The translations under genes and the position numbers were made by a program. Positions 29,493-39,142 of a stretch of 64,000 nucleotides of DNA are shown here, piece by piece (the stretch's first letter is position 1; each line of letters starts with the position of its first letter). The notes below the pieces were generated by a model. That model was not told where the DNA came from. It ran no database searches and saw only the letters and a program-made list of their open reading frames with translations. This stretch comes from Myxococcales bacterium (GTDB taxonomy: Bacteria > Myxococcota_A > Polyangia > Haliangiales > Haliangiaceae). The stretch covers positions 620,001-684,000 of the forward strand of contig JADJUF010000039.1 of the NCBI GenBank assembly GCA_016717005.1. Reading direction: 5' to 3'.

Positions 29493-32400
29493 TCACGGCG
29501 CCGGGGGGCCGATCGCCGCGACGATCGCGGCGCGCAGCTCGGCCAGGGTCCGCGCGGCGCGGGTGCGGATCACGACCGCGGCGCCATCGACCGTCAGCAC
29601 GCGCGCCGGCGCGCCCGCCAGCGCCAGCGGCGCGACGTGCTCGTCGACCGGCGCGCGGCGCACCGTCACCGCGTACGGCGCGGCGGCGGCGACGCGCTCG
29701 GCGTGCCGATCGCGCCAGGTCACCTCGATCGCGTCGGCGACCGGATCGATCGAGAGCGTGCGCACCGCGCCGCGGTGGCTGGTGAGCACGCGGCCGCTGG
29801 CGCCGTCGACCGCGCCGCCGCGCACGGACCAGGCCCGGACCGCGCCGTCGTCGCCGGCGCCGAGCACGAGCGCGCCGGTGGCCGAGAACGCGACCGCGCG
29901 GGTGTCGTCGGGCAACGGCCCCAGTTCGAGCGACGGCGCGGTCGGCGCCGCGACCTGCCAGATGCGGATCACCCGATCCTGCCCGCCCGACGCCACCAGC
30001 GCGCCGTCCGGCGAGAACGCCACCGCCTCGGTGCCGCCGGGGTGGCCGGCCCAGGTCGCGATCGTCGCGCCGTCGTCGGCGATCAGCTCGATCGGGCCGG
30101 CGGCGGTCGCGGCCGCGACCCGCGCGCCGTCGGGCGCGACCGCCAGCGCGGTGATCGCCGCCGCGAGCGTGCGCCGCGGCCCCGGCGTCGCGCCCCACCA
30201 CGCCAGCACGCCGTCGGTGCCCGCGCTGATCACCTGGTGATCGCGACCGAAGCCGACGCCGGTGGCGCGGGCGTCGAGGTGGCCGACCGCGCCGCCGCCG
30301 CCGCCGCGCAGCGCCCAGCGCCAGACCGTGCCGCCGCCGTCGATCGCGGCCACGGCGGTCGCGTCGGGGCTGCCGGCGACCTGCTCGATCGGGGCGGTCG
30401 GGCCCGCCAGCACCGTCGGCGGGATCGCGTCGAGGTCCCAGCGCCGGACGTCGCCGGCGCTGTCGGCGGCCCACAGCTCGCGGCCGCCGCGCGCGAACGC
30501 GAGCTGACGCACCCGCTGGCGGTGGCCCCGCAGCGCCAGCAGGCGCCCGCTGACCCGATCCCAGACCTGCACCTGTCCGTCCTCGCCGCCGGTGGCCAGG
30601 CGCCGGCCGTCGGCGCTGGCCGCGGTCGAGCGCACCTGCTGGCGCTGCGGGGCCAGCGCGCGCGCGCCGGCGTCGGTGACCTCGACCACGCGCCCGTCGA
30701 GGCCGCCGAGGATGGCGACGCTGCCGTCGGCGGCGAAGCTCGCGGTCTTGAGCGGCACGCCCGACGCGATCGTCGCCTCCGCCACCAGCGCCGCGCCGAG
30801 CACGCGCCAGCGGTGGACCGCGCCGTCGGAGCCGACCGCCGCCACCTGCGCGCCCATGGCCCAGACCGCGGACACCTGGCCCCCGGCGATCGTGATCGTC
30901 TGCGGCGGGCTCGGCTCGGCCAGCGACCAGCGCCAGACGCCGCCGTCGTTGTCGCCCGCCACGACGCTGGCGCTGTCGGCCGCGGTCGCCAGCGACTCGA
31001 GCCCGACCGTCGGCCCGCTCAGCGCCCGCCCGGCGCCGCCGGCCCGCGGCCAGGCCCACACCCCGCCGTGGTCGTCGCCGAACACCAGCCAGGCGCCGTC
31101 GGCGGACCACGACGCGAGCTGCACGTCGCCGGCCATGATCGACGACGCGACCACCGCGCCGGCGCGATCGATCACCTGCGCGACGCCGGCGTCGCCGCCC
31201 AGCGCGATCAGCGCGCCGTCGGGGGACGGGCGGGTCACGTGCACGCGCCCGGCCAGCTGCGCCAGCTCGACCGGCGTCGGGTCGTCGCCGCGCCACCAGC
31301 GCGCGCGGCCGTCGTAGCCGCCGGTGACGAAGCCGTCGTCGGTCGCCTCGACCCAGCGCAGCTCATCGTCCGAGGCGTGCCGCACCAGCCGGGCCACGCC
31401 GCTGCCGAGCGCGACGTCGGCGATCGCCCAGGCGGCGTCGGCGTCGACGCCGCGGTCGCCGAGGGTCGCCAGCCACCGCAGCGCCTCGGTCGGGTCGCGG
31501 GTCAGCGCGGCCGCCGCGCGGTCGAGCACGAGCTGGTTGGTGCGCTCCTCGAGCTGATCGCGCGCCGCGACCGCCCGGGCCCGGGCCTGCTCGGCGCCGC
31601 GCCGGGCCGCGCGCGCTTCGAGCCACAGCCGCGTCACCACCGCCGCGAACACCACCGCCGCGAGCGCGCCGCCGCCGAGCGCCGCGGCCACCGCCGGCCG
31701 GCGCCGCGCGAACCGTCGGGTCTGCTCGTACAGCCCGGGCGCGCGCACCGAGATCGTCGCGCCGGCCAGGTAGGCGCGGACGTCGTCGCCGAGCGCCGAC
31801 GCCGACTGGTAGCGGTGGGCCGGGTCCTTGGCCAGCGCGTGCTCGACGATCGCCTGCAGATCGCCGCGCAGCCGCGGATCGCGGCGCCCGAGCGGCGCCG
31901 GCGGATCGTGGCAGATCGCGCGCGCGACGTCGGGCAGCGCCTTGCCGCGCACGTCGTACGGCAGCTCGTCGACCAGCACCTCGTAGAGGATCACGCCGAG
32001 CGTGTAGACGTCGGAGCGCGCGTCGACCTCGTCGGGGCGCAGCCGCGCCTGCTCGGGGCTCATGTACAGCGGCGTGCCGATCAGCTCGCCGGCCTGGGTG
32101 GCGCCGCCGCTGGCGCTGGTGCCGGTCGCGACCCGGGCGATGCCGAAATCGAGCACCGCGACCCGCCCGTCGCCGCGCACCATCACGTTCGACGGCTTGA
32201 GGTCGCGGTGGATCACGCCCTTGCAGTGGGCGTGGTGGACGGCGTCGCACACCTCGGCGAACAGCGCGACCCGCGCCGCCAGCCCCGGCGTCGCCTGGCG
32301 CAGGTGCACGTCGAGCGTGACCCCGTCGACCCGCTCCATGACGAAGTACGGGTGGCCGTCGGCGACGCCGGCCTCGAGCACCTTGGCCAGGCCGGGGTGA

Positions 32401-32954
32401 TCGAGCCGCGCCATGATCTCGGCCTCGGCCCAGAACCGCGCGGTCGCCGAGGCCGAGGTCGCGTGCAGGAGCTTGATCGCGACCGGTCGGCGCGGCGCCT
32501 GCTGCTCGCCGGCCCAGACCGTGCCCATGCCGCCGCGGCCGAGCACCTCGATCAGGCGGAAGCCGTCGATCGCCGGCGGCGCCGCGCTCGCCCGCGGCCC
32601 GCGCTGGACCACCGAGCCCGGCGTCGGCGGCGCGTCGGCGCCGCTGATGGTCTCGCCGTCGACGTCGACGGCGGCCGCCACGGTCGGCGCGTCGGCCGCG
32701 GCGGCCGGGCGCCGCATCGGCCGCCCCGGGGCCGTCGCCAGCGGCGCCTGCGCGGTCGACGCCGACGCCGAGCGCGCGCCCACCGCCAGCAGCTCGGCGA
32801 GCTCGGCCGCGAGCTGCGGATCGGCCTGCGCGACCTCGGTCACCAGCGCCGCGCGCTCGGCGGGCGTGCGCGCCATGGCCTCGGCGAACAGCTCGGGCAG
32901 CCGCGAGCCCGGCGGCGACGCCGCGCCGCCCTGGTCCGGCTGGGGCCCTGCCAT
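29493..32954 (-). CDS. Ser/Thr protein kinase with WD40-type propeller
   Basis: An 1153-residue protein. Residues 1-125 are a helical, disordered leader. The Hanks-type kinase domain spans about 131-398: GRGGMG loop (139-144), Lys in VAIK (161), HRDLKPSN (249-256), DFG (269-271) and GTPLYMSPEQ, all intact. A transmembrane helix (about 421-443) and a coiled coil follow. The remaining 650 residues are about a dozen WD40-like blades (GGEDGQVQVWDR, SGGQDRVIRIWQ), so the sensor is outside and the kinase inside. Typical of the large myxobacterial kinase families; ligand unknown. It is 49 bases beyond the end of the ternary operon and may be functionally linked. Confidence 0.92.
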   Translation of the reverse strand: MAGPQPDQGGAASPPGSRLPELFAEAMARTPAERAALVTEVAQADPQLAAELAELLAVGARSASASTAQAPLATAPGRPMRRPAAAADAPTVAAAVDVDGETISGADAPPTPGSVVQRGPRASAAPPAIDGFRLIEVLGRGGMGTVWAGEQQAPRRPVAIKLLHATSASATARFWAEAEIMARLDHPGLAKVLEAGVADGHPYFVMERVDGVTLDVHLRQATPGLAARVALFAEVCDAVHHAHCKGVIHRDLKPSNVMVRGDGRVAVLDFGIARVATGTSASGGATQAGELIGTPLYMSPEQARLRPDEVDARSDVYTLGVILYEVLVDELPYDVRGKALPDVARAICHDPPAPLGRRDPRLRGDLQAIVEHALAKDPAHRYQSASALGDDVRAYLAGATISVRAPGLYEQTRRFARRRPAVAAALGGGALAAVVFAAVVTRLWLEARAARRGAEQARARAVAARDQLEERTNQLVLDRAAAALTRDPTEALRWLATLGDRGVDADAAWAIADVALGSGVARLVRHASDDELRWVEATDDGFVTGGYDGRARWWRGDDPTPVELAQLAGRVHVTRPSPDGALIALGGDAGVAQVIDRAGAVVASSIMAGDVQLASWSADGAWLVFGDDHGGVWAWPRAGGAGRALSGPTVGLESLATAADSASVVAGDNDGGVWRWSLAEPSPPQTITIAGGQVSAVWAMGAQVAAVGSDGAVHRWRVLGAALVAEATIASGVPLKTASFAADGSVAILGGLDGRVVEVTDAGARALAPQRQQVRSTAASADGRRLATGGEDGQVQVWDRVSGRLLALRGHRQRVRQLAFARGGRELWAADSAGDVRRWDLDAIPPTVLAGPTAPIEQVAGSPDATAVAAIDGGGTVWRWALRGGGGGAVGHLDARATGVGFGRDHQVISAGTDGVLAWWGATPGPRRTLAAAITALAVAPDGARVAAATAAGPIELIADDGATIATWAGHPGGTEAVAFSPDGALVASGGQDRVIRIWQVAAPTAPSLELGPLPDDTRAVAFSATGALVLGAGDDGAVRAWSVRGGAVDGASGRVLTSHRGAVRTLSIDPVADAIEVTWRDRHAERVAAAAPYAVTVRRAPVDEHVAPLALAGAPARVLTVDGAAVVIRTRAARTLAELRAAIVAAIGPPAP

Positions 32955-33003
32955 CGCGCGCGATCATGAGCGGCCCCGCGCCGCGTGTAAAGCGGCGCCG
33001 TCG

Positions 33004-35772
33004 TCACGCGCCGAGGCGCAGATCGGCCTTGATCGCGCCGGTGCGCAGGTCGAGCGCGATGACCCGGCCGCGATCGTCCGCGACCGTGGCGATCAGATCG
33101 TTCAACCGCACGCGCGCGTGCGTCGCGCCGCCGAGCTCGAGGGTCGCCACCGCCGCGCGCCGCGGCACGTAGACGATCGTCACGACGACGCCGGCCGGGC
33201 CGCGCTGCACGACCGCGGCGAAGCGCGCGTCGGTGACCAGCGCCAGCGCCGCCAGCGCCGGCAGCGCGACCGACCAGCCCATCCCGACCAGCGCGCAGCC
33301 GGGCGCCTGGGCCTGCGCGAGCACCTTCATCGGGGCGGTCGCGCTCACCGCCAGGGCGTCGCACGCGACCGGGCGGACGGCCACGATCGCCGGCGCCTGG
33401 CCCGGGCCCGCGTCGGGCAGCGGGCTGCGCTGGCGCAGCACGTTGCGATCGTAGAACCACGCCTCCGGCGCGTCGGGCCCCGTCACGACCGCCGCGAAGC
33501 GCGCGCCGTCGCGGGTGATCGCGCACGTCGACGCGCCGGTGTCGACGCCCCAGCTCGCGGTCCAGCGCGCGGCGGCGGTGTCGATCGCCAGCACCTCGCC
33601 GCCGCGCGACGTCAGCCAGGCGTCGCCGTCGTAGGTGTCGGCGCCGCCGTCGCAGATCGCGTCGCACCACCAGCGCCCGCGCCGCGTCGCCAGATCGAGC
33701 TGCGCGACCCGGAGGTAGCCGCCGCGCCGGACCAGCGCCAGCGCCCGGGCGCCGTGGTCGGCGACGACCAGCGCGGTCGCGGGCTGATCGAAGTGGGCCG
33801 CGACCGCGCCGCCGCGACCATACATGCGCACGCCCAGCTCACCCATCGCCACCAGCAGGCGCCCGCCCGGCAAGAGCGCCGCGTCGTGCGCGGGCACCGC
33901 CCCGGCGTCGGTCGCCATCCAGCGCCACACCGGCGGCGTCGCGCGATCGACCAGCGCCGGCGCGCGCGGGCCGACCCGCAGCGGCGGCAGATCGACGCGC
34001 AGCGCGTCGTCGTCGGCCACGCGCACCAGCCGCGGCAACAGCGCCGGCGCGTCACCGTCGACGCCGCGACCGACGTCGCGGGCCAGCGCCCGGACCGTGG
34101 CCCGCGCCAGGGTCGCGACCGCGGGCCCGGTCGGCGCGGCCAGCAGCGCCTCGGCGATCACCCGCCGCTCGCCGACCGCGGCGTCGTCGCGGTCGTCGAG
34201 GATCGCGACCACCGCCGGCGCGACCTCGGCGAACGAGGTCGGGACCAGCACGACCTTGGTCACCAGCAGCCGCGCGGCGACGGTGCCGCCGCCGGCGAGC
34301 CCGCGCTCGATCCAGGTCAGCACCAGCGCCCGGGCCGCGGCGACCGGCGCGGCGACCGCGACCGCGACGCCGTAGTCGCCGCACGACGCCAGGTGATCGG
34401 CCCAGGTCAGGCGCAGCGTGTCGGCGCCGGGCTCGCCGGCGCGCTCGAGCCGCGCGACCGCGTCGGCCCAGGCCTGGTGCCGCCGCGCCGCGGCCACCGC
34501 CCGGTCGCGCTCGTCGGCCAGCCACCACAGCCGCACGATCAGCCCGGGCTCGAGCCCGTGGCCCTCGGCCAGCCGCGCCGCCAGCGCGAACCGACCGTGG
34601 CGCTCGAGCAGCGCCGCCGCGCCGGCGACGTCGCCCAGCAGATCGGCGAGCACGAACGCCGCCTCCTCGATCCGCTCGGCCCGGATCAGCCGCGCCAGCG
34701 CCGCGCGGTAGCGCTCGCGGATGGCGTCGGTGGCGCTCAGGCCGACCGGGATCGCGGTGTTGCCGTGCCGCGGCGCCAGCGACAGCTCGACGCCCGCGCG
34801 CGGCCGCGGCGGCAAGACGCCCAGTGACGCCGGCCCGTCGTCGCCGCCGCCGATCGGGATCGCGTGGCGCAGCGCCTCGTCGAGGTCGCCATGATCGAAC
34901 AGCTCGAGCATGCGGCGCAGGTAGTCGGCGTGGCGGCGTCCGAGCGCGGCGCCCAGGCGGCTGCGCCACAACAGCTCGGCCAGGCGCGCGCGCTGGCGCG
35001 CCAGCCACGACGGCCTCGCCAGCGCGACGCTCGGCACCGACGCGCGCGCGCGCGCGCCACCGCCACCGCCACCGCCACCGCCACCGCCACCGCCACCGCC
35101 ACCGCCCGCGCCGCCGTCACCGTCGCCGCCACGACCGGGGCGGGTCGCCAGGCGCTCGCCGATCCAGGCCATCAGGCGCTGCCACCGCGACGGCGCGGCG
35201 TCGGCCGCGGGCTCGTCCTCGGGCGCGTCGCCCGCGCGCAGCCTCGCCAGACCTGCGGCCGCCGCCGCGGCCGCCGCGGTCATCGGCGCGACGCCCAGCG
35301 CGGCGCGCACGTCGAGCGCCGCCGGCACGGGCACCCCGACGACGACCGGCGGCGCCGCCAGCGCCGTCGTGGCCACCAGCGCCGGCTCGCCGAGATCGAT
35401 CCAGGCCGCGACGTCGAGCGCCGCGCCGTCGACGACCACCGCCACGCCGGCGCACGCCACCACCGCCGAACCGGCCGGCGCGTGCGCCCGCACCTGCGCG
35501 CGCTCGTCGGCGGTCAGCGGCGCCGCGACCGCGAGGCCGTCGTCGTCGACCAGCGGCGCGCCCGGCGCCAGCTCGGCCCGCACCCGCCGCGCCGGCAGCT
35601 CGGTCACGATCAGCAGCGCGTCGGCGCTCCGCACCCGCGCGCCGGGCGCCCACACCGCCAGCACGCGCCGTCGCGCCTCGGCGAGACCGACCACCGCCGC
35701 GTCGACGACGAACCCGGTCGCGACCACGCTGCCGCGGTGTGCGACCCGCCGCAGCCGCACCGGCGGCGTCAC
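33004..35772 (-). CDS. large beta-propeller protein of a MoxR-vWA ternary system
   Basis: A 922-residue protein, last of four GTGA-coupled genes. The N-terminal 220 residues are a small beta-rich domain (VRLRRVAHRGSVVATGFV onward); then a poly-Gly tract encoded by repeated CCACCG, a helical region around LGRRHADYLRRMLELFDHGD, helical repeats (450-650) and a C-terminal propeller (WYFDRNV-type blades, ending VIALDLRTGAIKADLRLG). This matches the variable propeller (bpX) component of MoxR-vWA-beta-propeller systems, proposed NTP-dependent conflict or quality-control systems. Start GTG 35772 overlaps the preceding stop. I cannot give the bpX subtype without an HMM search. Confidence 0.75.
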   Translation of the reverse strand: MTPPVRLRRVAHRGSVVATGFVVDAAVVGLAEARRRVLAVWAPGARVRSADALLIVTELPARRVRAELAPGAPLVDDDGLAVAAPLTADERAQVRAHAPAGSAVVACAGVAVVVDGAALDVAAWIDLGEPALVATTALAAPPVVVGVPVPAALDVRAALGVAPMTAAAAAAAAGLARLRAGDAPEDEPAADAAPSRWQRLMAWIGERLATRPGRGGDGDGGAGGGGGGGGGGGGGGGGGARARASVPSVALARPSWLARQRARLAELLWRSRLGAALGRRHADYLRRMLELFDHGDLDEALRHAIPIGGGDDGPASLGVLPPRPRAGVELSLAPRHGNTAIPVGLSATDAIRERYRAALARLIRAERIEEAAFVLADLLGDVAGAAALLERHGRFALAARLAEGHGLEPGLIVRLWWLADERDRAVAAARRHQAWADAVARLERAGEPGADTLRLTWADHLASCGDYGVAVAVAAPVAAARALVLTWIERGLAGGGTVAARLLVTKVVLVPTSFAEVAPAVVAILDDRDDAAVGERRVIAEALLAAPTGPAVATLARATVRALARDVGRGVDGDAPALLPRLVRVADDDALRVDLPPLRVGPRAPALVDRATPPVWRWMATDAGAVPAHDAALLPGGRLLVAMGELGVRMYGRGGAVAAHFDQPATALVVADHGARALALVRRGGYLRVAQLDLATRRGRWWCDAICDGGADTYDGDAWLTSRGGEVLAIDTAAARWTASWGVDTGASTCAITRDGARFAAVVTGPDAPEAWFYDRNVLRQRSPLPDAGPGQAPAIVAVRPVACDALAVSATAPMKVLAQAQAPGCALVGMGWSVALPALAALALVTDARFAAVVQRGPAGVVVTIVYVPRRAAVATLELGGATHARVRLNDLIATVADDRGRVIALDLRTGAIKADLRLGA
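35056..35105. repeat. CCACCG-type hexamer repeat (poly-Gly tract)
   Basis: About eight copies of the hexamer encode a run of some 17 Gly on the minus strand within the 33004 gene. It is a length-variable linker between the first domain and the helical region. Confidence 0.9.
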
Positions 35773-37517
35773 GCGGGCCTCCGCGGCCCCGGCACCAGGT
35801 GCATCAACACCGCGTCGTGCCGGGTCGAGCGCACGATCACCTCGCCGGACGGCGTCAGCCACGCCAGGTACGGAACGCTGGTCGCGACCACGACCTCGGC
35901 GATCGGCCCGGACGATCGCGGCACCGGCCGCCGGCCCTCGGGCCCCTGCCACTCGAGGTGATGGTCGTCGACGCGCACCAGCGCCGCGTCGGCGCCGCCC
36001 CCGACGATCTCGCCGTCGATGGCGAACGTGCGCGCGCCGCGACCGTCCGCGTGGATCGTGCAGCTCCGCCCCGCCGACGTCACCACCGGCCCCCACACCC
36101 CCACCGGCGCCGGGTCGTGCCCGAACCAGACCAGCGCGTCGGCGTCGGCGCGGGCCACCACCCGCTGACCGTCGCCGTCCCAGCGCCACACGTCGACCCG
36201 GTCGTCCTCGCGCGCCGCCCACAGCACCTGGCGCGCGAAGATCGCCGTGGCCACGACCCGACCCGCGCCGGTGTAGACGAACCGGCTCGGGATCGCACCG
36301 CGGCGCGAAGGTGCGTGCACGCCATCGATCGCCAGCAGCGCGCCGTCGTACTCGAGCACGAGCGCCGGCGGAGCGCCGCTCAGGGTCACGAGCCCGCACG
36401 CGCCGACCAGCGGCGGCGTCAGGCGCGCGGCCACCTGGAGCGGCACGGTCGCCGTGATCACCGTCGGCGCACGCGGCGAGCGGACCTCGATCGTGACCGA
36501 TCCGCCGCGGCGTCCGACCACCGCGAGCACCGTGCGGTCCTCGACGCCGAGGGCGATCACGCGCCGGTCCGCCGGCACGTCCCAGGGCCGCGGCCGACCG
36601 ATCTGGTCGCGCGGCGAGTTCGGGACCGGCCAGCACTCGACCCGGCCGTCGAGCTCGACCAGCAGCCGCCGCCCGCCCGCGGCGAACTGGATCCCGCGCG
36701 CGCGCCCGCCGAGGTACGCCACGCGGCCCACGCCCGCGCGGCCCGCGTCGCGCATGATCTGGGCGCAGACGGCCGCCGCCGGCAGCTCGAACCGCACGCG
36801 CCGCGGCGGCCCGCGGTGGTGGACCTCGACCTCGAGCGCGCGCTCGCCCGGCGCCAGCACGTCGCGCACGACCAGACAGCGCGCGCCGCGCCCGCGCGCC
36901 TCGGCCAGCTCGCCGCCGTCGCCGATCCACCACGGCTCGAGCTCGCCCGCGGCCGCCAGGGCCTCGCGCCACCCGGCCAGCGCGGCGTCGCCGCCGGGAC
37001 GCACGGTCCGCGCGTCGAGCAGCCGCCGCACCGCGATCGCGTCGACGCCCTCGACCAACACGCGGTCCGGATCCTCGAGCACGCCCCACGCGAACGACGC
37101 GCCGGCCGCCGCCGCGCGCCGCGCCAGCACGACCAGCGCCGCGACGTGGGCCAGCCGCGGCGCGCCCAGCTGCGCCGGCCCGGCCGACACGATCGCGACG
37201 GTGCGCTGCGCGCCGCGGCTCCCGCGCCGCGCCAGCTCGTGGAACAGGTGCTCGCCGCTGGCCGCGCGCCGCAAGAACTCGTCGGGCGCCGCCTCCGCCA
37301 GCGCCCACTCGCTGGCGATCAGCCGCTCGTACGAGCCGCGCCGCGCCAGGCCGGTGAAGCCGTCGGGCTCGCCGACGTCGACCGCGCGCCGCTCGGCCAT
37401 CGGCCCCACCGCCAGCGCCAGCCGGCCGACCCACGGCGCCAGCGCCAGCGCCAGCTCGGTCGGCAGCGCCGCCAGCTCGTCGGCCCACGCCGCCAGCGCC
37501 GCCGGCAGGGCGATCAC
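35769..37517 (-). CDS. vWA-like/beta-propeller protein of a MoxR ternary system
   Basis: A 582-residue cytoplasmic protein. Residues about 45-170 (PDGFTGLARRGSYERLI, SEWALAEAAPDEFLRRAAS, TVAIVSAGPAQLGAPRLAHV) follow the pattern of the divergent vWA domain of MoxR ternary systems, although a classical MIDAS DxSxS is not visible. The C-terminal 350 residues form a propeller (VAYLGGRARGIQFAAGGRRL, VVGRRGGSVTIEVRS, VVATAIFARQVLWAAREDDR). Its start GTG 37517 overlaps the stop of the small gene upstream, and its stop overlaps the start of the 33004-35772 gene, so the order and dosage of the set are fixed by coupling. Confidence 0.78.
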   Translation of the reverse strand: MIALPAALAAWADELAALPTELALALAPWVGRLALAVGPMAERRAVDVGEPDGFTGLARRGSYERLIASEWALAEAAPDEFLRRAASGEHLFHELARRGSRGAQRTVAIVSAGPAQLGAPRLAHVAALVVLARRAAAAGASFAWGVLEDPDRVLVEGVDAIAVRRLLDARTVRPGGDAALAGWREALAAAGELEPWWIGDGGELAEARGRGARCLVVRDVLAPGERALEVEVHHRGPPRRVRFELPAAAVCAQIMRDAGRAGVGRVAYLGGRARGIQFAAGGRRLLVELDGRVECWPVPNSPRDQIGRPRPWDVPADRRVIALGVEDRTVLAVVGRRGGSVTIEVRSPRAPTVITATVPLQVAARLTPPLVGACGLVTLSGAPPALVLEYDGALLAIDGVHAPSRRGAIPSRFVYTGAGRVVATAIFARQVLWAAREDDRVDVWRWDGDGQRVVARADADALVWFGHDPAPVGVWGPVVTSAGRSCTIHADGRGARTFAIDGEIVGGGADAALVRVDDHHLEWQGPEGRRPVPRSSGPIAEVVVATSVPYLAWLTPSGEVIVRSTRHDAVLMHLVPGPRRPA

Positions 37518-37972
37518 GCGGCGACCTCGGCGGCCAGCCACGCCGTCAGCCGCGCGCGCTCGATCGCGCGCGCGCCGCCGCACGGCACCACCCGCAGCGG
37601 CGCCGGCGCCAGCGCCAGCGGCCACGCCACCGCCCGCCCGTCGAGCCACGCCGTCAGCGCGCGCACCAGCACCGGCGCCGGCACCGTCGGCGCCAGCGCG
37701 GTCGGCACCAGCAGCTCGGGCGCGGCCGGCGCGCGGCCGAGGTAGGTGACGCCCTCGACCCACGGCAGCGCCGCGCCGTCGCCGAGCACCACCAGCGCGC
37801 CGCGCGCGGCCACGGCGGTCAGCGCCGCGAGCGCCGCGTCGTCGAGCTGCGCCAGCCGCCGGCCCAGCGCCGCCGCGACCGCGCCGGTCGCGATCACCGC
37901 GCGCGGCGCCAGCGGCTCGGCCCGCGGCGCCCACGCGACCGGCACCCGCGCCGGCTCAGGCGTCGCCGCCAT
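37514..37972 (-). CDS. small accessory protein of the MoxR ternary operon
   Basis: A 152-residue Ala/Leu-rich protein without signal peptide. It alternates predicted strands (RGALVVLGDGAALPWVEGV, PLRVVPCGGARAIERA) and helices, with no motif I can name. It overlaps the moxR 3' end by 17 bases and the vWA-like gene by 4, so it is made with them. Small domains of this type in such operons carry bpX names in Pfam; I cannot tell which one this is. Confidence 0.7.
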   Translation of the reverse strand: MAATPEPARVPVAWAPRAEPLAPRAVIATGAVAAALGRRLAQLDDAALAALTAVAARGALVVLGDGAALPWVEGVTYLGRAPAAPELLVPTALAPTVPAPVLVRALTAWLDGRAVAWPLALAPAPLRVVPCGGARAIERARLTAWLAAEVAA

Positions 37973-39107
37973 CGTCCGCGGCCCGGGCCTGCGCGAGCGC
38001 GGCGACGATCGCGCCGCGCGCCTCGGTCAGCTCGTCGGGCCGCGCCGCCGCGTCGAAGCCCGCGTCGATCTCGCGGACCACGCTCTCGAGCCGCAGCGCC
38101 CGCCCCGGCGCGTCGACCTCGTCGGCGAGCAGCGCCCGCGCCGCCGCGACCAGCCGGGCCGCGCGCGCCGGCGCCGCCATCGACGCCTCGGCCGCCGCCG
38201 CCCCGAGCGCGGCGCTGGCGCTGGCCTCGAGCAGCCCGCGCAGCGCGTCCCGGGCCTGGGCCTGGCCCTCGGCGGTCGGCACCGCGTACACGATCGGCCA
38301 CAGATCGGCCGCGGTCGCGGCCGTGCGCCCGTCGAGCGCCGCCGCCGCCGCGATCAGGCGCTGCAGCTTGACGACCCGGCGATCGCTCAGCGCCACGCCG
38401 ACGCCGCGCAGCGTCCGCACCGCCTCGGCCAGGCGCGGCCGCACCGCGCCCAGGTCGGCCGCGCGCGCCGCCGTCGCCAGCCGATCGAGCTCGGCGAGGC
38501 CCGCCGCCGCCGCCACCGCCGCCTGCTCGACCTGCCAGCCGCCCTCGAGCAGCTCCTCGAGCTGGGCGTCGCCGACCGGCGCCACGAAGCAGCGCAGGAG
38601 GAAGCGATCGGCGAACGCCGCCAGCGCCTCGTCGTCGGGCAGCTGGTTGGCCGCGCCGACGCACACGCGCAGCGGCACCGCGACCGCGGTCGCGCCGCGT
38701 CGGAACGTGCGCTCGTTGAGCAGGCTCAAGAGCGTGTTCAAGATCGCGGTCGAGCCCAGGAACACCTCGTCGAGGAACGCCACCTCGGCCTCGGGCAGCA
38801 TCCCGGCGGTGTGGGTCTCGACCACGCCATCGCGCAGGCGCCGCAGATCGATCGGCCCCACCAGCTCGCTGGGCTCGGTGAACCGCCCCAGCAGGTACTC
38901 GAAGTACCGCCCGCCCAGCGCCCGCGCCACCTGGCGCACCGCCTGGCTCTTGGCGGTGCCCGGCGGCCCGAGCACCAGCAAGTGCTCGCCCGCCACCGCG
39001 GCCAGCGCGACGAGGTCGACCAGCACGTGCCGATCGACCAGCCCGTGCGCCGCACGATCGAGCGCGGTCCGGACCGCCCGCGCCGCTGTCCCGAGGTCGG
39101 TGCTCAC
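37956..39107 (-). CDS. MoxR/RavA-type AAA+ ATPase
   Basis: A 383-residue AAA+ ATPase. Walker A GPPGTAKS (47-54), Walker B VAFLDEVF (Asp 113, Glu 114), sensor-1 region VCVGAANQLPDD and an arginine-finger region FADRFLLRCFV are intact; a helical C-terminal domain follows. MoxR ATPases work with vWA proteins as chaperone-like remodelers. First large gene of the operon. GTG 39107 has TACAGT ending 7 bases upstream and no ribosome binding site, while the later genes depend on GTGA coupling. Confidence 0.9.
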   Translation of the reverse strand: MSTDLGTAARAVRTALDRAAHGLVDRHVLVDLVALAAVAGEHLLVLGPPGTAKSQAVRQVARALGGRYFEYLLGRFTEPSELVGPIDLRRLRDGVVETHTAGMLPEAEVAFLDEVFLGSTAILNTLLSLLNERTFRRGATAVAVPLRVCVGAANQLPDDEALAAFADRFLLRCFVAPVGDAQLEELLEGGWQVEQAAVAAAAGLAELDRLATAARAADLGAVRPRLAEAVRTLRGVGVALSDRRVVKLQRLIAAAAALDGRTAATAADLWPIVYAVPTAEGQAQARDALRGLLEASASAALGAAAAEASMAAPARAARLVAAARALLADEVDAPGRALRLESVVREIDAGFDAAARPDELTEARGAIVAALAQARAADDGGDA

Positions 39108-39114
39108 CCGCCCG

Positions 39115-39120
39115 ACTGTA
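39115..39120 (-). promoter_or_regulatory. candidate -10 element TACAGT for moxR
   Basis: On the minus strand TACAGT ends 7 bases before GTG 39107, consistent with a leaderless moxR transcript starting between the 45-residue ORF and moxR. Confidence 0.45.
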
Positions 39121-39142
39121 CGCTACGGCGACGCGGCGCGGC

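Noticed and set aside
35041..35105. Z-DNA or phase-variable promoter at the CG and CCACCG runs
   Set aside because: The run lies inside a coding frame as poly-Gly and Arg-Ala codons, and whole-unit changes would keep the frame.
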